From positions 62,001 through 126,000 of the forward strand of contig NZ_PITQ01000006.1 of the NCBI RefSeq assembly GCF_002834385.1: a DNA stretch of 64,000 nt, given 5' to 3'. Below the pieces are notes generated by a model, which worked only from the letters and a program-made list of their open reading frames with translations, did not search any database and was not told the origin of the DNA. Origin of the DNA: Rahnella sp. AA (GTDB lineage: Bacteria; Pseudomonadota; Gammaproteobacteria; Enterobacterales; Enterobacteriaceae). Both the position numbers and the translations under genes were made by a program. Of this stretch, positions 1 through 8,869 are shown in pieces (position 1 is the first letter of the stretch; each line of letters begins with the position of its first letter).

Positions 1-168
1 GGGCAGCACCGCGTGCGAAATCGCATCCCCCATCAGCGACCAGCCTTTGAGCACCAGAAAACAGGAGAAAATCGCGCAGACTATGCTGGTCGCCATTGCC
101 GTCACTAACGCCCGCTGCATGAAGCCGAAACTTACCGGCTCCATCAACACATCCATCCAGGCCATCAT
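1..168 (-). CDS. sitD: SitD manganese/iron ABC permease, N-terminal part
   Basis: Second inner-membrane permease of the SitABCD divalent metal importer (Mn2+/Fe2+). Only the first 56 codons lie in the window; the rest runs off the left edge. The visible protein begins [17 protein letters not shown] and contains [19 protein letters not shown], nearly the same as [19 protein letters not shown] in the neighbouring SitC. That is the paralogous pattern expected of ABC-3 family permeases. The start ATG (166-168) overlaps the sitC stop codon as ATGA, so the two are translationally coupled. Assignment rests on the paralogy and on gene order sitA-B-C-D. Confidence 0.88.
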   Translation of the reverse strand, partial: MMAWMDVLMEPVSFGFMQRALVTAMATSIVCAIFSCFLVLKGWSLMGDAISHAVLP

Positions 169-1019
169 GCGCGGCTCCGGCGTTTAATTAGCAACAGGTT
201 CACCAGCCACCCATGTTTCGGCGCGAACAGAAACGCCAGCAGGAAAACGGTCGTTTGCAGGCAGACAATCACCCCGCCAGTTGCACCATCGAGATAGTAG
301 CTGAGCCACGCACCGGCAGCGCTGGTGACTGCACCGATAATCACCGAAATGATCAGCACACGGGAGAACCGGTCAGAGAGCAAATACGCCGTCGCACCGG
401 GCGTGATAACCATCGCGATCACCAAAATCGCACCGACAGTTTGTAATGCCGCCACGCTGCAAGCGCTGAAAATGGTGAAAAAAATAATTTTTAGCTTCAG
501 GGGGGAAAGGCCCACTGACACGGCGTGTGCTTCGTCAAAAAATACCGCCAGCAGGTCGCGCCAGACAGCACAAAGCACCAGCATGGAAATGCCGACAATA
601 ATCTGCACCTGCAAGATATCCGCATCATCAATGCCTAAAATATTGCCAAAGAGAATCGACTGTACGTTGACCGAGGTTGGATTCAGCGACACCAGCAACA
701 GGCCAAGGGCGAAAAACGTAGAGAATACAAAACCAATGATCGCGTCTTCACGCAGTTTGGTGAAGTGGCGCAAAAGCGTCATGGAAAAAGCCGCCAGAAT
801 GCCGGTCCCGAAGGCGCCGATGGCATACGGAAACCCCAGTGCATAAGCCCCCGCCACTCCCGGAACCACCGAATGCGACAGCGCATCGCCCATCAGCGAC
901 CAGCCCTTAAGCATCAGATACGCAGACAAAAATGCACACACTGCGCCAACCCCGGCACTGACCCAGATGGCTTTTACCATGTAATTGTACTGAAACGGCT
1001 CCAGCAGAAGGTCTGTCAT
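165..1019 (-). CDS. sitC: SitC manganese/iron ABC transporter permease
   Basis: Inner-membrane permease (284 aa, normal family length) of the SitABCD metal importer. It is hydrophobic throughout with about eight predicted membrane segments. It carries the ABC-3 family signature near residues 38-58 ([19 protein letters not shown]) and a late [21 protein letters not shown] segment typical of Zn/Mn permeases. Its start overlaps the sitB stop by 4 nt (1016-1019) and its stop overlaps the sitD start, so the genes form one tightly coupled operon read leftwards. Regulation is probably by MntR through the box upstream of sitA. Confidence 0.93.
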   Translation of the reverse strand: MTDLLLEPFQYNYMVKAIWVSAGVGAVCAFLSAYLMLKGWSLMGDALSHSVVPGVAGAYALGFPYAIGAFGTGILAAFSMTLLRHFTKLREDAIIGFVFSTFFALGLLLVSLNPTSVNVQSILFGNILGIDDADILQVQIIVGISMLVLCAVWRDLLAVFFDEAHAVSVGLSPLKLKIIFFTIFSACSVAALQTVGAILVIAMVITPGATAYLLSDRFSRVLIISVIIGAVTSAAGAWLSYYLDGATGGVIVCLQTTVFLLAFLFAPKHGWLVNLLLIKRRSRA

Positions 1020-1801
1020 TGTACTAACCTGACCGGCTGCGTTTCTTTTGGCAGCAGATAGCCGATGTTGCGCAGTGCGCCGCCGAAAGTGTTTTCGAGA
1101 TTCTGATGGGTGAACGTGGTTTCCAGCGCGCCAGACGCGATCACCGTTCGGTTGATCAGCACCACGCGGTCACAAAAATCAGGCACGCTGGCGATGTTGT
1201 GCGTGGAAACCAAAATCAGATGCCCCTCTTCGCGCAACTGCCGCAGCAATTCGATAATGGCATTTTCCGTTTTGATATCAACGCCGGTAAAAGGCTCGTC
1301 GAGTAACATGACACGCCCCTGCTGCGCCAGCGCCCGCGCCAGAAAGACGCGCTTTTTCTGCCCGCCGGACAGTTCTCCGATCTGACGGTGTGCCAGCCCG
1401 CTCAGCCCGACGCGCGCCAGCGCAGAAGCGACCTGTTTTTTATCCTCCTGCGAGGGAATACGCAGAAACGACATTTTTCCATAACGCCCCATCATCACCA
1501 CATCGCGCACCAGCACCGGAAAGTTCCAGTCCACCTCTTCGGATTGCGGTACATACGCGATAAGATTTTTTTTCAGCGCTTTTGCTACGTTCAGACCATC
1601 GAGCGTCACGCTGCCCTGAGTCGGGCGGATAATCCCCATAATGGTTTTAAACAGCGTGGATTTCCCGCTGCCATTGACACCCAGCAACGCGCAAATCGAG
1701 CCACCGCGCAGCGTAAACGATGCGTTCTGAATTGCGGTATGACCGTTGTTGTAGGTCACTGAAATATCATCAACGTTGAGATGAAGCTGCGAGTCATTCA
1801 T
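1016..1801 (-). CDS. sitB: SitB manganese/iron ABC transporter ATPase
   Basis: Cytoplasmic ATPase (261 aa) that powers the SitABCD metal importer. The sequence shows Walker [10 protein letters not shown] near residue 41, the Q-loop in [11 protein letters not shown], the ABC signature LSGGQKKR, Walker [13 protein letters not shown] and the switch His in LVSTHN. The [15 protein letters not shown] stretch is typical of Mn/Zn-family ATPases. It overlaps sitA by 4 nt (1798-1801) and sitC by 4 nt, giving strict operon coupling. Confidence 0.94.
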   Translation of the reverse strand: MNDSQLHLNVDDISVTYNNGHTAIQNASFTLRGGSICALLGVNGSGKSTLFKTIMGIIRPTQGSVTLDGLNVAKALKKNLIAYVPQSEEVDWNFPVLVRDVVMMGRYGKMSFLRIPSQEDKKQVASALARVGLSGLAHRQIGELSGGQKKRVFLARALAQQGRVMLLDEPFTGVDIKTENAIIELLRQLREEGHLILVSTHNIASVPDFCDRVVLINRTVIASGALETTFTHQNLENTFGGALRNIGYLLPKETQPVRLVQ

Positions 1802-2754
1802 TGCCCGAACCCCTGAGCGATAGTGCCCACAGTCACTTTCAGCAAATCGATGTACGTCGGCACCGGCCCGTTTTCGGCTGAAAGCGAATCGACGTACAGC
1901 ACACCGCCATACTTCGCCCCGGTCTCCTTGCTGACCTGTTTTGCCGGTTTGTCTGAAATCGTGCTCTCACTGAACACCACCGGAATATTTTGCTGACGAA
2001 CCCGATCGATGACTTTTTTTACCTGCTGCGGTGTGCCTTGTTCTTCCGCGTTGATCGGCCACAGATAAGCCTCTTTAAAGCCATAATCTTTCGCCAGATA
2101 GCTGAATGCCCCTTCGCTGGTTACCAGCCAGCGCTGCTCTGCCGGGATTTTTGCCAGGCGTGCGCGCAGCGGCGCATCAAGCTGGCTGATTTTTTCGGCG
2201 TAATTTTTGGCATTACGGTCGTAAGTTGCGGCGTTTTGAGGATCGTACTTCACCAGCGCTGCACGGATATTCTCGACATAAACCCGGGCATTTTGAGCCG
2301 ACATCCACGCATGCGGATTCGGGTTCCCGAGATACGGCCCTTCCTGAATCGGCAGCGGCGTGATGCCCTCGGTCACCGTCACTGATGGCACATTTTTGAT
2401 GTTCGCAAAGAAACGCCCGAACCAGCGCTCAAGATTGAAACCGTTCCACAGGATCAGATCCGCCGACTGCGTTTTGACGATATCACGCGGCGTTGGCTGG
2501 TAATCGTGGATCTCCGCGCCGGGTTTAGTGATCGACTCCACCGTGGCGGCGTCACCGGCAACGTTCTGCGCGATATCCTGTATCACCGTAAACGTGGTGA
2601 CGACTTTAAACTTTTTTCTTTCTTTCTCCGCCGCCTGCGCGTTGCCGCCAATCATCGCCACAATCATGCCGATCAGCATCAGCCGCAGGCGAAACGGTGA
2701 AAGACTGAGCAGTTGCAAAATACTTTGTTTCTTAAAACTCTGACCTCTTTCCAT
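1798..2754 (-). CDS. sitA: SitA periplasmic manganese/iron-binding protein
   Basis: Periplasmic cluster A-I solute-binding protein that captures Mn2+/Fe2+ for SitBCD. A long positively charged N-terminus and hydrophobic stretch ([19 protein letters not shown]) form a signal peptide cut before AEKERKK. Family metal ligands are visible in order: His in GAEIHDYQP, His in NPHAWMS, Glu in TSEGAF and Asp in YVDSLS. The ATG at 2754 is chosen because GGGGAGA precedes it by 4-5 nt. A longer reading frame to 2811 would run into the MntR operator and lacks a ribosome site. It is the first gene of the operon, 48 bp downstream of the MntR box. Confidence 0.93.
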   Translation of the reverse strand: MERGQSFKKQSILQLLSLSPFRLRLMLIGMIVAMIGGNAQAAEKERKKFKVVTTFTVIQDIAQNVAGDAATVESITKPGAEIHDYQPTPRDIVKTQSADLILWNGFNLERWFGRFFANIKNVPSVTVTEGITPLPIQEGPYLGNPNPHAWMSAQNARVYVENIRAALVKYDPQNAATYDRNAKNYAEKISQLDAPLRARLAKIPAEQRWLVTSEGAFSYLAKDYGFKEAYLWPINAEEQGTPQQVKKVIDRVRQQNIPVVFSESTISDKPAKQVSKETGAKYGGVLYVDSLSAENGPVPTYIDLLKVTVGTIAQGFGQ

Positions 2755-2802
2755 GAAATCTCCCCTATGACTCTGAGTATCAACCGGCGGTTTATTATTC
2801 AG

Positions 2803-2820
2803 GTATAGCACAGGCTATAC
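2803..2820. promoter_or_regulatory. MntR operator upstream of sitA
   Basis: Perfect inverted repeat GTATAGC-ACAG-GCTATAC (7-bp arms, 4-bp spacer) between sitA and mntR. It shares the TAGC...GCTA core of the known enterobacterial MntR box. A second copy with the same spacer (CTGT on the other strand) lies before mntP at 30554-30570. The function is inferred from this match and from the adjacent mntR gene. Confidence 0.82.
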
Positions 2821-2918
2821 TCCATAGCCAAGGCAAAGTTTTCAGAAATTGGTAGATGTGTGCACTTGGTTTACAATGCGTGGGTTGCCGTGGTGAGCGC
2901 GGCTGCGGTGGGAAACCG

Positions 2919-3383
2919 TTGAGCAAGAAAGAGGCAAGCGCAGTGAAAGATAAAAAAATAAATCCATTGCTGGATGTGGAAGAACACGCTCAGGGTTTTT
3001 TACAGGTGCGCGAGGCGCATCGCCGGGAATTAATGGACGATTACGTCGAGCTGATTTCAGACTTAATCCACGAATTTGGGGAAGCGCGCCAGGTCGATTT
3101 AGCGGCGCGTTTGGGCGTTTCCCAGCCTACCGTTGCGAAAACGCTGAAACGGCTGGCCAATGCCGGGCTGGTACATCAGTTACCTTACCGCGGAACATTT
3201 CTGACACCGGAAGGTGAAAAGCTTGCGGCAGAAAACCGCGAACGCCATAACGTGGTTGAAGCGTTTTTCATCGCACTCGGCATCAGTGCAGAAACGGCGC
3301 GCCTTGACGCAGAAGGCGTTGAGCACCACGTCAGTGATGAAACCCTGGAGGCGTTCCGGCGTTTTACTGCAAGCCGTCAATAA
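2919..3383 (+). CDS. mntR: MntR manganese-responsive transcriptional regulator
   Basis: DtxR-family metalloregulator that binds Mn2+, represses manganese import genes and, in E. coli, increases mntP expression. It carries the family stretch [20 protein letters not shown], a winged helix-turn-helix ([24 protein letters not shown]) and the metal-binding C-terminal segment [20 protein letters not shown]. The start is uncertain. The TTG at 2919 gives a 154-residue protein beginning MSKKEAS, close to the MSRR start of homologues. A GTG at 2943 has a better spaced AAAGAGG. An ATG at 2856 would add an unrelated Cys-rich leader. The gene is divergent from the sit operon. Confidence 0.9.
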   Translation: MSKKEASAVKDKKINPLLDVEEHAQGFLQVREAHRRELMDDYVELISDLIHEFGEARQVDLAARLGVSQPTVAKTLKRLANAGLVHQLPYRGTFLTPEGEKLAAENRERHNVVEAFFIALGISAETARLDAEGVEHHVSDETLEAFRRFTASRQ

Positions 3384-3651
3384 CGCCGGGATCAACTATT
3401 CGTCTTAATTTTACGCCCGGAGTAATTTTGACAAAACCGGGCGCACAGCGCTAAAAAACCTCATCACAAACCTCAACGTAAACAAACGTTTTCCCCTGAA
3501 TTTTTTGGTCACAATTGCTGCCACTGTCTTGTCATATTCCCCCTGATCTGCCCTCAACCTTTTATCGCCTTTGCGCGTATCTTTATCCTCAGGAGTGGTG
3601 GCTTTTATGCCGCTCCGTGCATCCGGTCAATATGCTTTGCTCGAGGTAGTT

Positions 3652-4002
3652 ATGAAAAGGCTGTTGTTGTTGATGCTCACCGCTGGCGTTTTGATGTCAG
3701 CCAGTTCAGCATCTTTTGCCGACGGTTATTACAGACATGGGTATTACGGCCACGGATATTATCGTGGCTGGTATGGCGGTCCGCGTGTTGTCGTCGGCAT
3801 TCCCTGGGGGCCACCCCCTCCTCCGGTTTATTACGGGCCACCGCCTGTTGTTTACGTTACACCTGCGCAACCGCAGACCTACGTAGAGAAAACCCCTGAT
3901 TATGCTTATTACTGCCAGAATCCTGCGGGATACTATCCGCATGTGCAGCGCTGTCCGCGTGGCTGGATGAAAGTGGTAGTGGGCGATTCCGCTCCACGTT
4001 AA
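3652..4002 (+). CDS. Secreted Tyr/Gly/Pro-rich protein of unknown function
   Basis: A 116-residue exported protein. A signal peptide (MKRLLLLMLTAGVLMSASSASFA) is followed by GYY-H repeats (residues about 25-42), a proline-rich segment (PWGPPPPPVYYGPP) and a conserved-looking tail with two Cys (YYCQNPAGYYPHVQRCPRGW) that could form a disulfide. I recall similar tails in uncharacterised proteobacterial envelope proteins but can assign no function. The ATG at 3652 follows GAGG at 5 nt. A longer frame from 3571 would hide the signal peptide. TTGACA at 3428-3433 with a weak CTAAAA 17 bp on is a possible promoter. It probably shares an operon with the lipoprotein 14 nt downstream. Confidence 0.8.
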   Translation: MKRLLLLMLTAGVLMSASSASFADGYYRHGYYGHGYYRGWYGGPRVVVGIPWGPPPPPVYYGPPPVVYVTPAQPQTYVEKTPDYAYYCQNPAGYYPHVQRCPRGWMKVVVGDSAPR

Positions 4003-4016
4003 CAGGCAAGCACCTC

Positions 4017-4556
4017 ATGAACAGGTTCACCCCGCTGGCGGTTATCGCCCTGGCAGCAGCCCTTTCCGGCTGCGTTTCACCGCCCACCCGGCCAGATGTG
4101 ATGGTCTTGCCGGGCACAGGAAAGGATTATCAGCAATTCAGAATGGATGAGATGTCGTGTCGCAATGACGCCTACAACAGTGTCAACGGTGGAGCCCAGA
4201 CGGCCAATAATACTGCCGTCAATACGGCGGCGGCGGGTACGGTCGTCGGGGCTGCCGCGGGTGCACTGATTGGTGCCGCCTCCCACCAGGCGGGGCCGGG
4301 TGCGCTGGTCGGTGCGGGCAGTGGTTTACTGATCGGCAGCGCAATGGGCAGTAACAGCGCCGGTGCCAGCAGCGGTGACCTGCAGGATCAATACGACACG
4401 GTTTATACCCAATGCATGTACGCCAAAGGCAATAAAGTGCCGGTAGATGCCCGTTACAGTGACAACGCCTATCCACAGGCACAGTCGCAGGTTCCACCGG
4501 ATTATTATCCGCAACAGCCGGGAAACGGTGACGTACCGCCGGATTACACGCCTTAA
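4017..4556 (+). CDS. Glycine-zipper lipoprotein
   Basis: Putative lipoprotein of 179 residues. The signal peptide ends in the lipobox LSGC (Cys at about residue 19), predicting acylation and outer-membrane anchoring. The centre (about 65-115) is an Ala/Gly-rich glycine zipper (AAGTVVGAAAGALIGAASH, GALVGAGSGLLIGSAMG), which in other envelope lipoproteins inserts in or packs against membranes. It is followed by DQYDTVYTQCMYAKGN, typical of YMGG/glycine-zipper families, and a Pro/Tyr-rich C-terminus (VPPDYYPQQP). It lies 14 nt after the secreted Tyr-rich gene and is closed by a terminator. The exact role is unknown. Confidence 0.85.
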   Translation: MNRFTPLAVIALAAALSGCVSPPTRPDVMVLPGTGKDYQQFRMDEMSCRNDAYNSVNGGAQTANNTAVNTAAAGTVVGAAAGALIGAASHQAGPGALVGAGSGLLIGSAMGSNSAGASSGDLQDQYDTVYTQCMYAKGNKVPVDARYSDNAYPQAQSQVPPDYYPQQPGNGDVPPDYTP

Positions 4557-4566
4557 CATGCAATAA

Positions 4567-4595
4567 AAAAGCTGCCCGTTTATGTGGCAGCTTTT
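4567..4595. terminator. Bidirectional Rho-independent terminator
   Basis: AAAAGCTGCC and GGCAGCTTTT arms around a 9-nt loop, with A and T runs on either side. It sits between the convergent lipoprotein gene and the HAD phosphatase gene and can serve both. Confidence 0.85.
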
Positions 4596-4619
4596 CCGTT
4601 AATCCCGGCTTATCCCCCG

Positions 4620-5432
4620 TTAAGCAAAAGGGGCACGGCCGTTGAGCACATCGTCAATGACGTTCAGCACACCGTCTTCCCTGTTGGAAGGTGCAATATA
4701 TTTCGCCGCTGATTTGGCGGGTGCGGAAGCGTTTTCCATCGCAAAGCCGTAGCCCGCATAGCTGAGCATTTCCAGATCATTACCGCTGTCGCCGAACGCC
4801 AGGACTTCTTCATCGCGAATGTCGTAAATTTGCTGAATTTTGCGCAATCCGCTGGCTTTATGATTACCGGTAATGATCAAATCCACCGAACCGTGTCCGC
4901 TGGTCACCGGCGCAACGATGCCACCAATTTGTGTCGTGATTTCACCCATCAGCGGATACACGTCATCTTCAACATAGCTGAGTGCGAATTTAAAGATCGT
5001 GTCGCTGATTTGCGCATAATCCTGCACTTTGGCCAGACGATGGTAATAACGACGCATCCGGCTGATAAACGCTTCATCTGTGCCTTCCAGCACATAGGCA
5101 CCGTTTCTGCCGCAGACAATCGTGTTGATACCCGGTGTACGGCTGATCCAGCCCAGTACCTGCGCGACCTGCTCCGGCTCGAGTTTTCCGCAGTAAATCT
5201 CCTTCTTCTTATCCACCACGTAGCCGCCACCTTCCGCCACGTAGGCAATCTGCTCGTCGATGTCATCAAAGAAAGATTTCAACTGGTAATACTGATTACC
5301 GCTCGCGACAACGAACTTAATATTGCGTTGCACCAGTTGCTGATATTGCTCGCGAAAACGCGCTTTATTGTATTCGCCATGCGGATTGAGGAACGTGCCA
5401 TCCATGTCCACGGCAATAAGTTTTACGGCCAT
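4620..5432 (-). CDS. ybjI: YbjI-type HAD phosphatase (Cof subfamily)
   Basis: HAD-superfamily phosphatase, 270 aa. Motif I DMDGTFL near residue 9, VVASGNQYYQL (motif II region), the motif III Lys in GNHKASGLRK and motif IV FGDSGNDLEML are all present, so catalysis is expected. The sequence follows E. coli YbjI closely (KLIAVDMDGTFL start; SVDLII, FAMENAS, NREDGVLNVIDDVL). E. coli YbjI acts on flavin-pathway phosphates such as 5-amino-6-(5-phosphoribitylamino)uracil and FMN. It sits downstream of a YbjJ-type permease in the same orientation, as in E. coli. AGGAG lies 5 nt before the ATG. Confidence 0.85.
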   Translation of the reverse strand: MAVKLIAVDMDGTFLNPHGEYNKARFREQYQQLVQRNIKFVVASGNQYYQLKSFFDDIDEQIAYVAEGGGYVVDKKKEIYCGKLEPEQVAQVLGWISRTPGINTIVCGRNGAYVLEGTDEAFISRMRRYYHRLAKVQDYAQISDTIFKFALSYVEDDVYPLMGEITTQIGGIVAPVTSGHGSVDLIITGNHKASGLRKIQQIYDIRDEEVLAFGDSGNDLEMLSYAGYGFAMENASAPAKSAAKYIAPSNREDGVLNVIDDVLNGRAPFA

Positions 5433-5548
5433 TACAGCTCCTTACAGGGTCGGATTTTAATCAGAAAAAGTAAAAGAAGGCTGACGGGGTTCAGGCGCCA
5501 GCTGGCAAATTTGCCACTCAGTTATAAATCATTGGCCTTTGAAGGCAA

Positions 5549-6721
5549 TCAATACTTCAGCTTACAGGCGCCAAACGTGATGACTAAAAACGCGGCGGCG
5601 ACCCCGCCGAATGCCACATAAAGGCTGGTAAGATGGGCGATAAAGCCGATCAGCGCAGGGCCGCCAAGCACGCCGAGATACCCGAGCGTGGCGACCAGCG
5701 CAACAGACATGTTCACCGGCATGACTTTCTCCTGGCCCGCGAGCGTAATCAGCACCGGCACGATGTTTGCGGCACCGATCCCGACCAAAGCGAAGCCGCA
5801 CAACGGCAGGATCCAGCCTGGCAGCAATACCACCATCAGATATCCGGCAATACCCAGTATCCCGCCGATAATCAGAATGCGTTTACGCCCCAGCGCACTG
5901 ACAATCGCATCCCCCGTCAGACGCATCAGCGACATCGCAACGGCAAACACGGCAAATCCCCAGCCCGCATGTTCCAGTGAAAGCCCCCGTTCCCCGGTGA
6001 GGAATACACCGCCCCAGTCGAGTACCGCGCCTTCCGCCATAAAGCAGATCATTGCCATCACGGCCATCAGCACCAACCGGAAGTTCGGCCTGGCTTTGGG
6101 TTTTCCCTCAGCGCCGCCCTCTTCATGTACGCCAAAGGGCAGCAACCCGCGTAAGGAATAAACCGTCCCCGCGGCGACCAGCGCTACCGCACAAAGGGTG
6201 GTGCCCGGCGGCGTGATACCTGCACTCAGCAGCAACGAACCCCCGCCCGCCCCGGCGATACCGCCAACGCTCCACAGGCAATGAAAGCCGGACATCAGCG
6301 GTTTATCTGCCGCCTGCTCGACCAGCGTACCCTGCACGTTCACAGCAACATCGGCCAGCCCAATCCCCATTCCGAAAATAAACAGACTCACCGCCAGCAG
6401 CCAGATGTCACTCAATGTTGCCAGCAACGGCAGCATCAGGCAGTACACAATCACAGCGGCAATAATGACCGCCCGGCAACCGAACCGGCCAATGATCCGC
6501 CCGGAGCCGAGCATGGAGAGCAACGAACCCGCACCCAGGCACAACAATAATAGCCCGAGAGTACCGGCTTCAGATTGCGTGCGCAGCTGCGCATAAGGCA
6601 CCAGCGCCCCCCAAAGCCCCATCGCCGTTCCGGTGACAAAAAACATCATCCGTGTGGCAACCCGTTTAGCCGGTGCACCGACCCACGCAGAGGTATTTTC
6701 TACTTCAGATGAAAATGACAA
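5549..6721 (-). CDS. ybjJ: YbjJ-type MFS transporter
   Basis: Major facilitator superfamily permease (390 aa, about 12 membrane segments), resembling the uncharacterised E. coli YbjJ. The loop GSGRIIGRFGCRAV between TM2 and TM3 and the GLADVAVNVQGTLVEQ region with GFHCLWSVGGIAG are typical of this sub-family. The start is a TTG at 6719-6721, supported by AGGAG six bases upstream; no in-frame ATG lies nearby. It lies between the ROK regulator and the YbjI phosphatase, and the 31-bp palindrome just upstream suggests control by that regulator. Substrate unknown. Confidence 0.82.
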   Translation of the reverse strand: MSFSSEVENTSAWVGAPAKRVATRMMFFVTGTAMGLWGALVPYAQLRTQSEAGTLGLLLLCLGAGSLLSMLGSGRIIGRFGCRAVIIAAVIVYCLMLPLLATLSDIWLLAVSLFIFGMGIGLADVAVNVQGTLVEQAADKPLMSGFHCLWSVGGIAGAGGGSLLLSAGITPPGTTLCAVALVAAGTVYSLRGLLPFGVHEEGGAEGKPKARPNFRLVLMAVMAMICFMAEGAVLDWGGVFLTGERGLSLEHAGWGFAVFAVAMSLMRLTGDAIVSALGRKRILIIGGILGIAGYLMVVLLPGWILPLCGFALVGIGAANIVPVLITLAGQEKVMPVNMSVALVATLGYLGVLGGPALIGFIAHLTSLYVAFGGVAAAFLVITFGACKLKY

Positions 6722-6743
6722 GGCTTTCTCCTGCTCGGTGTAA

Positions 6744-6774
6744 TTTACTTATTAAAAGACTTTTAATAAGTAAA
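6744..6774. promoter_or_regulatory. 31-bp perfect palindrome, probable ROK-repressor operator
   Basis: Left arm TTTACTTATTAAAAG, one central A, and the exact reverse complement as the right arm. It sits 23 bp upstream of the MFS start and just after the ROK regulator gene. It is AT-rich and has no GC stem, so an operator is more likely than a terminator. NagC/Mlc-type ROK proteins bind AT-rich dyads, which makes the adjacent ROK protein the natural candidate (inference). Confidence 0.72.
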
Positions 6775-6817
6775 CAGTATAGGGGCTGGCAAAGAATAAA
6801 GTCAATGTGCGGGAACG

Positions 6818-7816
6818 CTAAGCGCCGAAAACGACGTGCAGATTATAGTTGCTCAGGGTCAGTTCAGTGATGCCTTGCAGGTAATCCTGACGCATCGACG
6901 GGCGGTAAATAAGGGCTGGCATATGTTGTTCGGGGATGAACGGGAGACAACGTGCTGTGATCTCAGCCAGCATCGTGTTACTGATTTTCGTGCCGGAAAG
7001 CGCGACGGTGACCGGGTTAATAATGGCGGCCAGCGAGACGATGACTTTCGCCATTTCATCCGCCACCGGCAGTGTATTCATCCCCGCGTACGGCAGGTTG
7101 GAAACTTCCCCCGCAAACTGGGTTGCGCCCTGCAATACCTGGCCATTAATCACCATGCCGCATCCAAGACAAGGGGCCTCGGGTTTAAAAATGTAAGCCA
7201 CCGGCGCGGTGACGCCTGCGCAGCTGCTGCGATAAAAACCGTACGCGGTATAGTTCATATCGTTATCGGCTTGCACGTAAATACCAAAGCGATCCCGCAA
7301 TTGTTGCTCAACAGGCACACCGGCAAACGCGCTGATATCGCAGGTCGCCACGGAACCTTTCACCACCACACCCGGCAAACCGACGCCCAGCGCTTTAATG
7401 TTCGGGTAATCCGCCAGCAGGCCGCCGATATGCTGATAAAAAGCCTCCAGCGTGGACGGTAAAAACCGCACTTCTCCCTGCGCCAGGCTCTTGCCCGTTG
7501 CCGAATTCACCGACCAGATAATTTGTGCTGCGCTGTCGCTACCCTGTGCATACAGGCTCAGCAACGAAAAGTAATCCGGGTTGTACGCATACCGCTGCGC
7601 GGGCCTTCCGCCGCGAGATTCCTCCCGCTCCAGCGCCAGCACCTCGCCGCTCAGGCTCAGCTCATTGAGCACCGCGCCGCAGGTGGCGATACTCAGCCCT
7701 GTTGCATTCGCTAAATCCGCCTTCGTCGCCGAACCCAATGATTTCAATGCATTAGTGACGAGCACCACATTATTGATCTTCATTTCACGGGTTGTACGGT
7801 TTAAAGGAGTGATCAT
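6818..7816 (-). CDS. ROK-family transcriptional regulator
   Basis: Predicted DNA-binding repressor of 332 aa. The N-terminal winged helix (about residues 10-75; KADLANATGLSIATCGAVLNELSLSGEV and the GGRPAQRY wing) precedes a ROK sugar-kinase-like domain with LGVGLPGVVVKGSV, ADNDMNYTAYG and GEVSNLPYAG. The CxCGxxGCxE zinc motif common in ROK proteins is not recognisable (only APCLGCGMV remains), so effector binding may differ. The ATG at 7816 has GAGG 5 nt upstream; a longer frame to 7858 does not. It is probably co-directional with and controls the following MFS and phosphatase genes. Confidence 0.85.
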   Translation of the reverse strand: MITPLNRTTREMKINNVVLVTNALKSLGSATKADLANATGLSIATCGAVLNELSLSGEVLALEREESRGGRPAQRYAYNPDYFSLLSLYAQGSDSAAQIIWSVNSATGKSLAQGEVRFLPSTLEAFYQHIGGLLADYPNIKALGVGLPGVVVKGSVATCDISAFAGVPVEQQLRDRFGIYVQADNDMNYTAYGFYRSSCAGVTAPVAYIFKPEAPCLGCGMVINGQVLQGATQFAGEVSNLPYAGMNTLPVADEMAKVIVSLAAIINPVTVALSGTKISNTMLAEITARCLPFIPEQHMPALIYRPSMRQDYLQGITELTLSNYNLHVVFGA

Positions 7817-7915
7817 GTTGCCTCGGAGATACAGAAAAGAATGGCAGTAATTTAACACAAAGCCGGGGAACAGACTTTTATCCGTTCACAGAGAAAAAGC
7901 AGCAAGGAGGTGATA

Positions 7916-8068
7916 ATGGTCTATTGCATTCCTTCCCTTTTCGCAGACGCAGGCGAAGCCATTCAGCCGAAAGCCTGCTTCAGCCGGTCAATAAACAGGC
8001 GGGTTTTAAAATTGACATGTTTTGATGTCGGCGTAATCGCGTGCAATGGCAGCGATGCACCGGTATAG
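7916..8068 (+). CDS. Possible small ORF with perfect Shine-Dalgarno
   Basis: A 50-codon frame (starts MVYCIPSLFADAGEAIQPK) begins 5 nt after an AAGGAGGTGAT, a full match to the 16S rRNA 3' end. Most of it lies antisense to the 3' end of the neighbouring lysR gene (stop at 7963), so its codons may be a shadow. I recognise no family. Only the ribosome site argues for translation. Confidence 0.22.
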   Translation: MVYCIPSLFADAGEAIQPKACFSRSINRRVLKLTCFDVGVIACNGSDAPV

Positions 8069-8847
8069 GCGGCTAAAACCGGCACCAGACGGCCCCCGGC
8101 CAGAGATTTTGCAAAAACAAAATCAGGGCCGTACACAATACCCGAGCCACATAATGCCACTTCCAGCATGACTGCCGTATTATTAGCCATAAAACGACAA
8201 CGGGTCTCCACCGTAACCGCCTTGCCGTCATCGCTGGTAAAATGCCAGGGCTCAGCCGTGACTGCGCCAATATAGCCCAGCAACTGGTGCGATTGTAAAT
8301 CAGCCGGCGTTTGCGGAATGCCCGCACTCTTCAGATACTCCGGCGAGGCGCATGCCATCAGCCGGTAGTCTCTGATTTTGCGCGCCACCAGATCTGAATC
8401 GGGCAGATTTCCGATCCTGACAGCAAGATCCACCCCTTCTTCTACCAGATCGACAAAACGATCCTGCAAATGTAATGCAACCTCAACCTGGGGAAACTCT
8501 GCCATGAACCGCGCAACCACAGGGCCCAGATACATTGATCCGAAAGTGGTGGGCGCCGCAATTCTCAGGGTGCCGCGCGGCGTGGCCTGTAAATCCGCGG
8601 CCTCAGCATTTGCCTGCTCCAGCGTTTCCAGAATGTGTTTGCTGCGGGCAAAATAAGCTGCCCCTGCGTCAGTCAGGCTTAAACGATGCGTCGTGCGCTC
8701 GATCAGCCTGACCGAGAGTGATTTTTCCAGGGCAGAAAGATAGCGGCCAGCCATAACGGCGGAAAGGCCGAAGCGTCTGCCGGCCGCCGCGATACTGCCT
8801 TCTTCAATGGCCGACACAAATACAGACAAGCTCATAAAACGATCCAC
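7963..8847 (-). CDS. LysR-family transcriptional regulator
   Basis: LysR-type regulator, 294 aa. The N-terminal helix-turn-helix (residues 1-60; FVSAIEEGSIAAAGRRFGLSAVMAGRYLSALEKSL) is followed by the linker helix and an effector-binding domain from about residue 90 (GTLRIAAPTTFGSMYLGPVVARFMAEFPQVEV, DLAVRIGNLPDSDLVARKI). The sequence is of the CrgA/DsdC-like LTTR branch often found beside oxidoreductases or hydrolases. It is divergent from the alpha/beta hydrolase gene, with a dyad between the two, so that gene is its likely target. Confidence 0.88.
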   Translation of the reverse strand: MDRFMSLSVFVSAIEEGSIAAAGRRFGLSAVMAGRYLSALEKSLSVRLIERTTHRLSLTDAGAAYFARSKHILETLEQANAEAADLQATPRGTLRIAAPTTFGSMYLGPVVARFMAEFPQVEVALHLQDRFVDLVEEGVDLAVRIGNLPDSDLVARKIRDYRLMACASPEYLKSAGIPQTPADLQSHQLLGYIGAVTAEPWHFTSDDGKAVTVETRCRFMANNTAVMLEVALCGSGIVYGPDFVFAKSLAGGRLVPVLAAYTGASLPLHAITPTSKHVNFKTRLFIDRLKQAFG

Positions 8848-8869
8848 AGCGCCTCACCCTCTATGTACT

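Noticed and set aside
2755-2811. Longer sitA start at 2811
   Set aside because: The added residues would overlap the MntR operator and lack a ribosome site; the ATG at 2754 has GGGGAGA and starts a proper signal peptide.
4830-5621. 263-codon open frame on the plus strand
   Set aside because: It lies antisense across the ybjI-type phosphatase gene, has no ribosome site and reads as a non-globular shadow. The same holds for long antisense frames in sitA, the RND pump, the ABC genes and the beta-lactamase.
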